A stretch of DNA of 11,192 bases from DASPXY01 sp038227745 (GTDB taxonomy: Bacteria; Planctomycetota; Planctomycetia; Gemmatales; Gemmataceae): contig JBBRPS010000308.1 of the NCBI GenBank assembly GCA_038227745.1, forward strand, positions 1-11,192, written 5' to 3'. The position numbers were made by a program, and so were the translations under genes. Each line of letters opens with the position of its first letter. Position 1 is the first letter of the stretch. Positions 1-7,023 of the stretch are shown here, piece by piece. The notes below the pieces were generated by a model that ran no database searches, was not told the origin of the DNA, and saw only the letters and a list, made by a program, of their open reading frames with translations.

Positions 1-31
1 ACGGGGTCTGTTGGCCCCCACGACCAAACCA

Positions 32-47
32 GAACCGCGGCTAAACG
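32..47. repeat. Solitary half-copy of the CCGCGGCTAAAC repeat downstream of a stop codon
   Basis: The 16 bases GAACCGCGGCTAAACG are identical to 7004-7019, which is the gene-proximal arm of the perfect inverted repeat at 6971-7018. In both places the arm lies just downstream of the TGA stop of a minus-strand beta-propeller gene. Here the complementary arm is not found in the 31 bases to the left, so no comparable hairpin can form within the window. This is probably a decayed or partial member of a dispersed repeat family. Confidence 0.6.
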
Positions 48-51
48 AGAA

Positions 52-1545
52 TCACTTGCCGCCACCGATCGCGAACACCTTCGACTTTGTCGTCAGGAAC
101 AGCACGTCGTTCGCGACCGTCGGCGTGCTGAGGATCGGGTCGAACATGTCCACGCTGCGGATCAGGTTCAGCTGCTTGCCTTGGGCGAAGACGCGCACCT
201 CGCCGTCCTCGCCGCCGATGTACACCTTGCCGCCCACCCAGTACGGCGAGCCCCACACCGCACACTTGAAATCGTATTCCCAGTACTTCTTGCCCGTCGC
301 GGCGTCCAGGCAATGCAGGTAGCCGCCCTCCTCGGCGACGTACGCCAGCCCGTCCTGCACCGCCGCGCTGCTCAGCGTCTGGCCGAAGTACACCCGACGG
401 CTTAGCTTCGGCCGCGGCTGTACCTCGCCGCCGTAGTGCCATACCAGCGCCGACTTCGCATTCGCCGGCGCCTTCGGGTCGAAGTTGCCGTCGGCGGGCG
501 AGACGTCGCCGGTCTTCGTCACGTCGATGCACCAGAAGTGGCCGATCGGGTTGCCGTCCCCCGTGTCGGGGGCGGCACCGAGGCCGATGTACACCTTGTT
601 ATCGTAAACGACCGGCGTGGTGATCGGGTAGTTTCGCTTGTCGGCCGCCACGCCTTTCTCGTTCGCGGGCGTGAGGCGGAACTTCCAGATCAGCTTGCCC
701 GTGTCGGCGTCCAGGCTGTAGAGGTAGCCGTCGCCGCCGGGGAAGAGGGCCTGCTTCTTGCCGGCCGCCTCGACGTAAGCCGGGTTGCCCCACTGGCCGT
801 GCATGATCTTGTCGCCGGGCAGGCTGTTCTGCCACTTCAGCGTGCCGTCCTTCTTGTTCAGGGCGAGGAAGCTCGGCGCCTTGGGCTCGGGGACCTGCCC
901 CTGCGGGTCCACGCCGTTGCCGGTCATCACGAACAGCAGATCGCCGACGGGCAGCGGCGAGCAGCTGTTGATGATGCACGGGAAGACCTTCAGCTCCGTC
1001 ATCAGGTCGTAAGACCACAGGGTCTTGCCGTCCTTGACCGAGGCGCAGATGACCGTGGCCCCTGGCGTGACGAAGTAGAGGCGGTCGCCTTCGACGGCGG
1101 GGGTGGAGCACAGGCCGTCCTCGCGCGCCTGCTGGTCCACCGGCGGCGGCGCCATCTCGTGGGCCGCCTGCCAGAGGAACTTGCCATCCTTCTCGGCGAA
1201 GCACATCAGGATGGCCTTCGCGCCCTTGACCTTGGGGTCGCGCGGTTCCTTGTTGTTGGTGTTGACGTAGACCCGGCCGCCCGCGACGACCGGGCCGCCG
1301 TAGCCGCGGTTGCCCGTCGTCTGCGCCCACTTGACGTTCTTGTACTTGCCGTCCTCGGCGTTCCAGTCGGTGGGCGGGTTCTTGTCGGTCGTGTTGACGA
1401 GGTTGCGGCCGGGTGTGTTGCCGAAGTAGCCGGTGGCCAGCTTGCCGCTATCGCCCGCGCGGGAGCGGATCTCCACGAGAAGGACCGTCGCAACCCCTGC
1501 GGCAGCGACGAAGACCCACGGGCACCACGCAAGACGATGTCGCAT
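52..1545 (-). CDS. PQQ-like beta-propeller repeat protein, secreted or membrane-anchored (paralogue 1)
   Basis: This 497-residue protein has a short basic start followed by a hydrophobic stretch at about residues 9-24, so it is probably exported or anchored with its body in the periplasm. The rest is a PQQ-like (BamB-like) beta-propeller. Blade motifs of the form D..TGK..W recur: KDGKTLWSYDL at 171-181, DADTGKLIWKFR at 279-290 and DAATGKKYWEYDFK at 414-427. It shares RN.VN (47-51), GLCSTP.VEGDR, HGQW.NPAY (249-257), FPGG.GYLY, VWHYGG and YFG.T.S with the gene just upstream at 1615-3258, so the two are paralogues. No CxxCH haem motif is visible, so a redox enzyme role is unproven; a scaffold or binding propeller is equally possible. 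The ATG is preceded by AAGGGA about 9 bases away. The gap to the upstream gene is 69 bp. The family call is firm; the function is unknown. Confidence 0.9.
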   Translation of the reverse strand: MRHRLAWCPWVFVAAAGVATVLLVEIRSRAGDSGKLATGYFGNTPGRNLVNTTDKNPPTDWNAEDGKYKNVKWAQTTGNRGYGGPVVAGGRVYVNTNNKEPRDPKVKGAKAILMCFAEKDGKFLWQAAHEMAPPPVDQQAREDGLCSTPAVEGDRLYFVTPGATVICASVKDGKTLWSYDLMTELKVFPCIINSCSPLPVGDLLFVMTGNGVDPQGQVPEPKAPSFLALNKKDGTLKWQNSLPGDKIMHGQWGNPAYVEAAGKKQALFPGGDGYLYSLDADTGKLIWKFRLTPANEKGVAADKRNYPITTPVVYDNKVYIGLGAAPDTGDGNPIGHFWCIDVTKTGDVSPADGNFDPKAPANAKSALVWHYGGEVQPRPKLSRRVYFGQTLSSAAVQDGLAYVAEEGGYLHCLDAATGKKYWEYDFKCAVWGSPYWVGGKVYIGGEDGEVRVFAQGKQLNLIRSVDMFDPILSTPTVANDVLFLTTKSKVFAIGGGK

Positions 1546-1574
1546 CGGCTATATCCCTTGAGGTCATTCCCGGC

Positions 1575-1601
1575 GAGCGGCGGGGCCTGCCCCCGCCGCT
1601 C
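1575..1601 (-). terminator. Intercistronic GC hairpin between the two paralogous propeller genes
   Basis: An 11-bp perfect inverted repeat (GAGCGGCGGGG / CCCCGCCGCTC) with a 5-base loop sits downstream of the 1615-3258 gene and upstream of the 52-1545 gene. No T-run follows on the minus strand, so it is not a classical intrinsic terminator. It could protect the 3' end of the upstream message or partly reduce read-through. Confidence 0.45.
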
Positions 1602-1614
1602 ATCGGGCGAGGAG

Positions 1615-3258
1615 TCACTTCCCCGCGATGGCGTACAGCTTGTTCTCCGTCATCACGAACAGCGCCCCGTTCGCCGCCACCGGCGTGGCGCGGACGCGAC
1701 CCTCCATCTCGTTCTCGGCCAGCAGGTTTTTCTGCTTGCCGGCCGCGAACACGAAGACCACGCCGTCATCGGTGCCGAGGAACACCTTGCCGTCCGCGTA
1801 GTACGGCGAACTCCAGATCGGTGCCTTGGTGTCGTGCTCCCAGTACACCTTGCCCGTCTTCGCGTCCAGGCAGTGGATCAGGCCGCCCAGTTCCACCGCG
1901 TACACCAGGCCATCGTGGATGGCACACGTGGACATGGTCCGGCCGAAGTAGTAGTTGCGGCCGAGCTTCTTCGGGGCCGGGCCGCCGTAGTGCCACACCT
2001 TCGCCGAGTTCGGGTTAGGCTTCGTCTGCGGCGGCCAGACTGTGTTATCCGTGACCAGTTCGGGCGAGACGTCGCCCTCTTTCGTCATGTCGATGCACCA
2101 CAGGTGGCCGACGCCCGTCTCGTGCTCGGGGTCCTGGCCGACGCCGATGTAGACCTTGTTGTCGTGGATCACCGGCGAGGCGATGAAGTCGCTGCGCGTG
2201 CCCTTGCCGGCCAGTTCGTATTTGCTGTTTTTGGGGTTGCAGTCGAACTTCCAGATCAGCTTGCCCGAGGCCGGCTCGAACGCATAGAGCCAGCCGTTAC
2301 CGCCGGGGAAGACGACCTGCGGCTTGCCGTTGACCACGCCGTACGCCGGGTTGGACCACTGGCCGTGCTGGATCAGCTGCCCGCGGTTGACGAGGTTCTT
2401 GAAGAAGTCCTTTTGATCGCCCTTTTTCGGCACCTCGGTCAGCCGGATCGTCGTACGGTTGTCCAGCCACTCCGGCTTGCCGGTGTGCTTGTCCACGCGG
2501 AGGAAACTCGGGGCCTTGGGGGCTGGGACGTTGATGTGGTCTTCGTCCACGCCGTTGGCGGTGATCAGGAACACCTTGTCGCCGGCCACCAGCGGCGAAC
2601 AGGCCGAGATGTTGTGCGGAAAGACGCCGAGCTTGCCGATCATATCGAGCTTCCAGTGCGTCTTGCCGTCCAGGCCCTCGCAAACGACTTCGCAGCGGTT
2701 GCTGACGTAGTACATGCGGTCGCCCTCGACCACCGGCGTCGAGCACAGACCTTCCAGCGGCCAGTCGTTGACCAGGCCGGCCGGCAGCTTGCGGTAGACG
2801 GTCTGGTAGAGGAACTTGCCGTCGCCCTCCTCGAACGCCATGAGCACGCCGAGGTCGATCGGCTTCTTCTGCTTGGTCTTGGGGTCGATCCCGATCCACT
2901 TGGGGTCGCGCGGCTTCTGGTTGTTGGTGCCGATGATGACCTTGCCGCCGGCGACGATGGGGCCGCCGTACGCCTTCGAGCCGAGATCGGCGACCCACTT
3001 GACGTTCTTGCCCTTCTTGCCCTTGGCGGGGACCTCCCACTCGGTGGGCAGGCCCTTGACGCGCGGGTTGACCATGTTGCGGCTGGGCGTGCCGCCGTAC
3101 ATGAACCAGCCGTCCGTGCTGCTGCCCTTGGCCTGTTCGCCGGCCTTGTCGCCGGCCCCGGAGCGACTCGACAGCGCCCCGATCCCCACGATGGTCGCAA
3201 ACACCGCCACGGTGACTACACCGGCCAGCCAGCGCCGCAGCGTCGGATATGTTTTCAT
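1615..3258 (-). CDS. PQQ-like beta-propeller repeat protein, secreted or membrane-anchored (paralogue 2)
   Basis: This 547-residue protein begins MKTYPTLRRW followed by a hydrophobic segment (about residues 11-30), a signal peptide or membrane anchor. The body starts at WFMYGGTPSRNMVN (51-64) and continues as a PQQ-like propeller with blades such as LDGKTHWKLDM, DKHTGKPEWLD, EPASGKLIWKFDCN and DAKTGKVYWEHDTK. The arrangement GLCSTPVVEGDRMYYVSNRC, SACSPLVAGDKVFLITANGV, CIDMTKEGDVSP and HCLDAKTGK matches the neighbouring 52-1545 protein almost motif for motif, which supports tandem duplication. This copy is about 50 residues longer, partly from an insertion around GDQKDFFKNLVNRGQLIQ before HGQW. 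There is no CxxCH. The ATG has GGAAGGA about 6 bases upstream. The 59-bp gap to the gene upstream holds a perfect hairpin. Substrate and partner cannot be read from the sequence. Confidence 0.92.
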   Translation of the reverse strand: MKTYPTLRRWLAGVVTVAVFATIVGIGALSSRSGAGDKAGEQAKGSSTDGWFMYGGTPSRNMVNPRVKGLPTEWEVPAKGKKGKNVKWVADLGSKAYGGPIVAGGKVIIGTNNQKPRDPKWIGIDPKTKQKKPIDLGVLMAFEEGDGKFLYQTVYRKLPAGLVNDWPLEGLCSTPVVEGDRMYYVSNRCEVVCEGLDGKTHWKLDMIGKLGVFPHNISACSPLVAGDKVFLITANGVDEDHINVPAPKAPSFLRVDKHTGKPEWLDNRTTIRLTEVPKKGDQKDFFKNLVNRGQLIQHGQWSNPAYGVVNGKPQVVFPGGNGWLYAFEPASGKLIWKFDCNPKNSKYELAGKGTRSDFIASPVIHDNKVYIGVGQDPEHETGVGHLWCIDMTKEGDVSPELVTDNTVWPPQTKPNPNSAKVWHYGGPAPKKLGRNYYFGRTMSTCAIHDGLVYAVELGGLIHCLDAKTGKVYWEHDTKAPIWSSPYYADGKVFLGTDDGVVFVFAAGKQKNLLAENEMEGRVRATPVAANGALFVMTENKLYAIAGK

Positions 3259-3280
3259 GGCTCGTCCTTCCTATCCTGAA

Positions 3281-3306
3281 AGCCCACCGAGTGTACTCGG
3301 TGGGCT
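3281..3306 (-). terminator. Hairpin terminator after the large beta-propeller gene
   Basis: A perfect 12-bp inverted repeat (AGCCCACCGAGT / ACTCGGTGGGCT) with only GT between the arms gives a tight stem that must open to a four-base loop. It lies 11 bases after the TAA stop at 3318. On the minus strand the stem ends in GGGCTTTC, a short T-run, so termination is probably partial. The ribosome binding site of the next gene follows directly, so read-through into 1615-3258 is plausible. Confidence 0.6.
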
Positions 3307-3317
3307 GGCCGCAAGAG

Positions 3318-5636
3318 TTACTTCTTGTTCGGAGTCACCTGGACGTTGTCGAAATAGATCTCGGTGCCGGGGGCGGTGTCGCTGATGCCCGTGACGTAGC
3401 CGTACAGCGCGGGGGCGCCCTCCGTGTTGGGCACCGGGTCGGTCACCTGGATGGTCCAGCCCTCCGGTTCGGTCTGGTCGCGCCGCCACACCTTGCCGCG
3501 CACGGTCCCCTTGTCGCCCTCGACCGCCACCGTCAGCTTCAGGCGATACCACACGCCGGGCTCCCAAGTGAAGGCGATCGTCTCATCCACGCGCGGCAGG
3601 GCGCTCCACGAGACGATGCGCAGTTTCTGAATGTTGCCCGCGAGCATCAGCGTGTAGCGGTTCGCCACGATCCCCAGGTCGGGCAGGTCGTTGTTCTTCT
3701 TCGTGGCCATCAGGTCGGCCTGAATAGTGTAGTCCTTCATGCCCGGCAGGCCGAAGTAGGCGTTGCCGCGGGAGAAGCTCGGGTTCGACTTGGTGTTCTC
3801 CTTGCGCAGCACCTTGTTCGGCTGGCCCTTGGCGTCCATGAGCGTCGCGACCATGAACTTGCCCGCGGTGTTGATCCACCCCGGCGGTACCGCGCCATCG
3901 GGGATTTTCGAGAAGTCCTCGCTGTAGGGCAGTCGCGGGACGACGCGCACCCGGGCCATCCCGGCGATGCCGTCCGCCTCGGCCTTGACCAGCCCTGCCT
4001 GTGTCTGCCGGCCCTTGACGACGGTCAGCTTGCTGCCGCTGATCTCGCCCTGGAGCGGGGGCAGGAGTTTGCCGGTGGGCAACTTCGGCGAGGGTAGCGA
4101 CAGCTTGGCTTCCACGTCGCGCAGGAACCGGCCCTTCGCGTCGAAGGCCCGCACCTTGAACGTCACGCTGTCGCCGGCCTGTAGTTCCATGTCGGCCGGC
4201 ACGATCTGAAGGTGCGCCGGCTTTGCGTTCGGATCGGGCTTGCCCTCGTCGTCGGGGATAGTCGGCTCGGAGGCCGGCTTCGCGCCCTTCTTGCCGAGGC
4301 AGAAGAATTCGTCGCTGGTGGCGAAGTAGACGCGGCCGTTGGCGACGGCGGGGCTGCCGTTGATCTCGACATCGGAGACGCCGTCGGGACTGGCAAAGAA
4401 CTGCTCGTGCAGTTCGGTGCAGCGCTTGCGGCTCGGCTTGAGGATGTGGAAGCGGGCGTTGACCTCGCCGACGTAGATCTTGCCGTCGGCCAGCACCGGC
4501 GAACCGCGGGCATTCCGCCCGTAACCGAACTTCCACAGCCGGTCGCCAGTCTTCGCGTCGAAGCAGTACAGCTTGCCGACCTCGTCGGGGACGTAGAGCA
4601 GGCCCTCGTGGACGATCGGCGAGGCGTAGCGGCACTTGATGCCGTCCACCTGCCAGACGAGCTTGGGCGTGCCGTCCTTCACTTGCGAGGCGTCCACGCA
4701 GATGACGCGGCCCTGGACGTTGTTGTCGGGGCTCTCCTCGCCGTGGCCGACGTAGACGAGGTTGCCCTCGACGACGGGGGAGGAGTTAATGGCGTTGGCG
4801 CCGAAGGGGTAGCTCCACACAACCTCGCCGGTGCGGACCTTCAGCGCGACGACCGCCCCATCCGACGTGCCGGAGAGCAGCAGGCGTTCTCCGTTGATGA
4901 CGGCGACGACGAGGCCGGAGTAATAGGTGCGCGGGATGCCGGGGATCTCGGCCCACCAGACGACTTTGCCGGTGCGTTTGTCGAAGGTGACGAAGCGGTT
5001 GGCGCCCTTGGCGCCGCTGCCCCAACTCGAGTTGACCATGCCGATGATGACCAGGTCGCCGTCCACGATGGGGCTGGTGACGCGGCCGCCGTAGCCACTG
5101 ATGCGGCCATACTCCTCGGTGAGCGAGCGCGACCAGACCCGTTTGCCGTCCTTGTCGAGGCAGAGCAGCAGGCCCTGGGTGCCGTGGGCGTAGATGTTGC
5201 CGGTCTTGGGGTCGCCGGCGAGGTTGGTCCAACCGAGGCGGACGCTGACGATGTCGGTGTGCCAGACGTTGAACTTGTACTGCCAGAGCACCTTGCCGGT
5301 GTCGGGGTCGAAGCACATGACGCGCTCCTGCTCGGTGATCGGCTGGCCGCGCTCGACGACGTTGTTGATGATGCAGACGCGGCCGTTCATGACGAGCGGC
5401 GTGGAGCGGCAGCCGTAGGGGGCCTTCCAGACGAGGTTGCTATCGGCGCCGCCTTCAGGCTTGAAGCTGGCGGGCAGGTCGGTCTCGGGGGAGAAGCCGT
5501 TCTGGAACGGGCCGCGCCAGTGGACCCAGTCGGCCGCGGAGGCGTCGGCCACAGATAAACACAGATAAACACAGATCGTAAAAACAGAGAGCAGAAGACG
5601 TTTGGGGGCGCCCCCCTCGAACCTCGGGTTCCTCAT
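3318..5636 (-). CDS. Secreted multidomain PQQ-like beta-propeller with Ig-like and LamG-like C-terminal regions
   Basis: This 772-residue protein has a signal peptide (KRLLLSVFTICVYLCLSVADASAA, split: basic KR at 12-13, hydrophobic 14-29, likely cleavage near residue 34). The mature end starts WVHWRGP, the opening motif also seen in the 7024-8349 protein. Residues about 36-455 form a PQQ-like propeller with blades DPDTGKVLWQYKF, DKRTGKVVWWAEI, KVRTGEVVWSYPF and DAKTGDRLWKFGYG. Residues about 475-569 (LQIVPADMELQAGDSVTFKV onward) resemble a bacterial Ig-like domain. Residues 570-772 (PYSEDFSKIPDGAVPPGW to IYFDNVQV) resemble a concanavalin A or LamG-like sandwich such as is found in sugar-binding or glycoside-related proteins. 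The ATG overlaps the ligase stop by four bases (ATGA) and has GGGAGGGAAGT just upstream, so translational coupling is likely. Oddly, residues 21-29 of the signal peptide are encoded by a dispersed decamer repeat. Function unknown; a surface binding role is inference. Confidence 0.92.
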   Translation of the reverse strand: MRNPRFEGGAPKRLLLSVFTICVYLCLSVADASAADWVHWRGPFQNGFSPETDLPASFKPEGGADSNLVWKAPYGCRSTPLVMNGRVCIINNVVERGQPITEQERVMCFDPDTGKVLWQYKFNVWHTDIVSVRLGWTNLAGDPKTGNIYAHGTQGLLLCLDKDGKRVWSRSLTEEYGRISGYGGRVTSPIVDGDLVIIGMVNSSWGSGAKGANRFVTFDKRTGKVVWWAEIPGIPRTYYSGLVVAVINGERLLLSGTSDGAVVALKVRTGEVVWSYPFGANAINSSPVVEGNLVYVGHGEESPDNNVQGRVICVDASQVKDGTPKLVWQVDGIKCRYASPIVHEGLLYVPDEVGKLYCFDAKTGDRLWKFGYGRNARGSPVLADGKIYVGEVNARFHILKPSRKRCTELHEQFFASPDGVSDVEINGSPAVANGRVYFATSDEFFCLGKKGAKPASEPTIPDDEGKPDPNAKPAHLQIVPADMELQAGDSVTFKVRAFDAKGRFLRDVEAKLSLPSPKLPTGKLLPPLQGEISGSKLTVVKGRQTQAGLVKAEADGIAGMARVRVVPRLPYSEDFSKIPDGAVPPGWINTAGKFMVATLMDAKGQPNKVLRKENTKSNPSFSRGNAYFGLPGMKDYTIQADLMATKKNNDLPDLGIVANRYTLMLAGNIQKLRIVSWSALPRVDETIAFTWEPGVWYRLKLTVAVEGDKGTVRGKVWRRDQTEPEGWTIQVTDPVPNTEGAPALYGYVTGISDTAPGTEIYFDNVQVTPNKK

Positions 5637-5681
5637 ACTTCCCTCCCTTTCTTCTCCGTGTTCATCTGTGTTGATCTGTGG
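5549..5681. repeat. Inverted pair of dispersed ACAGATAAAC-type repeats spanning the ligase/propeller junction
   Basis: The left arm at 5549-5574 holds two exact copies of ACAGATAAAC (5551-5570) plus ACAGAT. The right arm at 5656-5681 is its reverse complement with 3 differences in 26 bases (CATCTGTGTTGATCTGTGG at its inner part). The arms are 81 bp apart and enclose the ATGA stop/start overlap of the two genes plus a palindromic GGGGGCGCCCCCC. Both arms are translated: the left arm encodes the core of a signal peptide (ICVYLCLSV), the right arm the ligase tail (HRSTQMNTE). The paired-arm layout could be a small non-autonomous element or two independent insertions of one dispersed repeat. Confidence 0.7.
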
Positions 5682-6955
5682 CGAATTCGCTTTGCTTTCA
5701 TCTCGAAGCGCGGCAGGCTGCCGGGCGGCACGGCCCGCACCTCCGCGCGGAACAGCAGCACGTCGCGGATGGCCTGGCCGACGCGCTCGGCCAGTCCCTC
5801 GCCGGCGGCCGGGAACGGCTCGACCTCGACGCGCAGGGCGGCCAGGGCTTCCGTGGCGTCGATCTCGATGCGGTACTCGGCGACGTCCGCGAACCGGCGA
5901 ATCACCTCTTCCAGAGCGCTGGGGTACACGTTGTTGCCGCGAAGGTGGATCATATCATCCGTGCGCCCCAGGATGCCACCGTCGAGTCGCAGGAAAGTTC
6001 GGCCGCAGGGGCAGGGCCGCGGGTCGGGGCGGACCAGGTCGCCGGTGCGGTAGCGCAACAGCGGGCTGCCGTATCGGCCGAGGTTCGTCACCACCAGTTC
6101 GCCGACCTCCCCGGGCGCGACCGGCTGCCCGGTCTGGGGGTCGTGTACCTCCGCGACGTAGTGCGCCTCCAGCAGGTGTAGACCGCCGCGGCTCTCGCGG
6201 CATTCGACGGCCAGCGGGCCGACCTCGGTCAGACCGCTGTGGTCGAAGACGCGCGCGCCCCACGCCTCCTCGATCCGGCCGCGGGTCGAGGGGATGCTGC
6301 CGCCCGGCTCGCCCGCCACGATGACCGCACGCACGCCGAGGCTGCGCAGGTCCAGGCCCTGCTCGCGGGCGACTTCCGCCAGGTGCAGGGCGTAGGTCGG
6401 CGTGCAGAGGACGACGGTGGCCTCGTTGTCGGCGAGGAAGCGCAGCCGTGCCGCGCTGCTCATGCCGCCGCCGGGCAGGCACAGGCCGCCGCGCCGCGCC
6501 GCCGCGTCGAACGCCGTCCAGAAGCCCAGGAACGGTCCGAACGAGAACGGGAAGAACAGGCGGTCGGCGGCGGTGACGCCGGCGAGGTCGTAGATCGCGT
6601 CCCAGCAGCCGAGCATCCACTGCCAGCTCTCGGCGGTGTCGAGCCAGCGCAGCGGCCGCCCCTGGGTGCCGGAGGTCTGGCTGTAGCGGCGGTAGCGCTC
6701 GCGCGGGTAGGTGAGGATCCGTCCGTACGGCGGGTGGGCGGCCTGGTCGGCGAGCAGCTCGGCCTTGGTCGTGTACGGCAGCCGGGCCAGGTCGGGCAGG
6801 TCGCGGACGTCGCGGGGCGAGACACCGGCGGCCTGGAGCTTGTCGGCGTAGAAGCGGTTGGCGGGTAGGATCTCGGCGAGGAGGGCGGTCAGGCGGTCGC
6901 GCTGCAGGGCCGCCAGCTGCGCTCGATCCAGGTAGCCCTCCTCCGCGCCCGTCAT
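5633..6955 (-). CDS. PaaK-like phenylacetate-CoA ligase family protein (AMP-forming acyl-CoA ligase)
   Basis: This 440-residue cytoplasmic enzyme of the adenylate-forming superfamily is about the usual length for phenylacetate-CoA ligase relatives. Such enzymes activate a carboxylic acid with ATP to an acyl-adenylate and pass it to CoA. Visible motifs in order are YSQTSGTQGRPL (91-102, phosphate-binding loop), GEPGGSIPSTRGRIEEAWG (215-233), FDHSGLTEVG (237-246, the aromatic-x-x-TE motif), RYRTGDL (301-307), CPCGRT (315-320) and GRTDDMIHLRGNNVYP (330-345, hinge). FEMKAKRI (417-424) is where the C-terminal catalytic lysine of the family would be expected. The last 15 residues, HRSTQMNTEKKGREV, look foreign: residues 426-434 come from a dispersed repeat. 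The ATG has AGGGG about 10 bases upstream. The true acid substrate is unknown. The gene is the only non-propeller member of the minus-strand run. Confidence 0.92.
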   Translation of the reverse strand: MTGAEEGYLDRAQLAALQRDRLTALLAEILPANRFYADKLQAAGVSPRDVRDLPDLARLPYTTKAELLADQAAHPPYGRILTYPRERYRRYSQTSGTQGRPLRWLDTAESWQWMLGCWDAIYDLAGVTAADRLFFPFSFGPFLGFWTAFDAAARRGGLCLPGGGMSSAARLRFLADNEATVVLCTPTYALHLAEVAREQGLDLRSLGVRAVIVAGEPGGSIPSTRGRIEEAWGARVFDHSGLTEVGPLAVECRESRGGLHLLEAHYVAEVHDPQTGQPVAPGEVGELVVTNLGRYGSPLLRYRTGDLVRPDPRPCPCGRTFLRLDGGILGRTDDMIHLRGNNVYPSALEEVIRRFADVAEYRIEIDATEALAALRVEVEPFPAAGEGLAERVGQAIRDVLLFRAEVRAVPPGSLPRFEMKAKRIRHRSTQMNTEKKGREV

Positions 6956-6970
6956 GCCGTATTGCCCCTG

Positions 6971-7018
6971 GTTTAGCCGCGGTTCGGAGAACCGCGTTTC
7001 TCCGAACCGCGGCTAAAC
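6971..7018 (-). terminator. Perfect 21-bp inverted repeat downstream of the 7024-8349 gene; terminator or dispersed palindrome
   Basis: Arms 6971-6991 and 6998-7018 are exact reverse complements around a six-base loop CCGCGT. The stem begins five bases after the TGA stop of the upstream propeller gene and ends 15 bases before the ligase start. The gene-proximal arm recurs at 32-47 after another propeller stop, so this looks like a repeat family used at 3' ends. On the minus strand the outer end reads GGCTAAAC, without a T-run, so it may act as an mRNA-stabilising or Rho-linked structure rather than an intrinsic terminator. Confidence 0.6.
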
Positions 7019-7023
7019 GCGAC

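Noticed and set aside
436..3279. A 947-codon open frame on the plus strand, antisense to two propeller genes
   Set aside because: It is a composition shadow of high-GC codon use on the minus strand; the protein is full of low-complexity Val/Arg/Asp/Ala with no domain, while the opposite strand encodes clear propellers.
4212..5558. Long plus-strand open frame opposite the large propeller gene
   Set aside because: Same shadow effect; Ala/Asp/Val-rich with no motif or ribosome binding site context.
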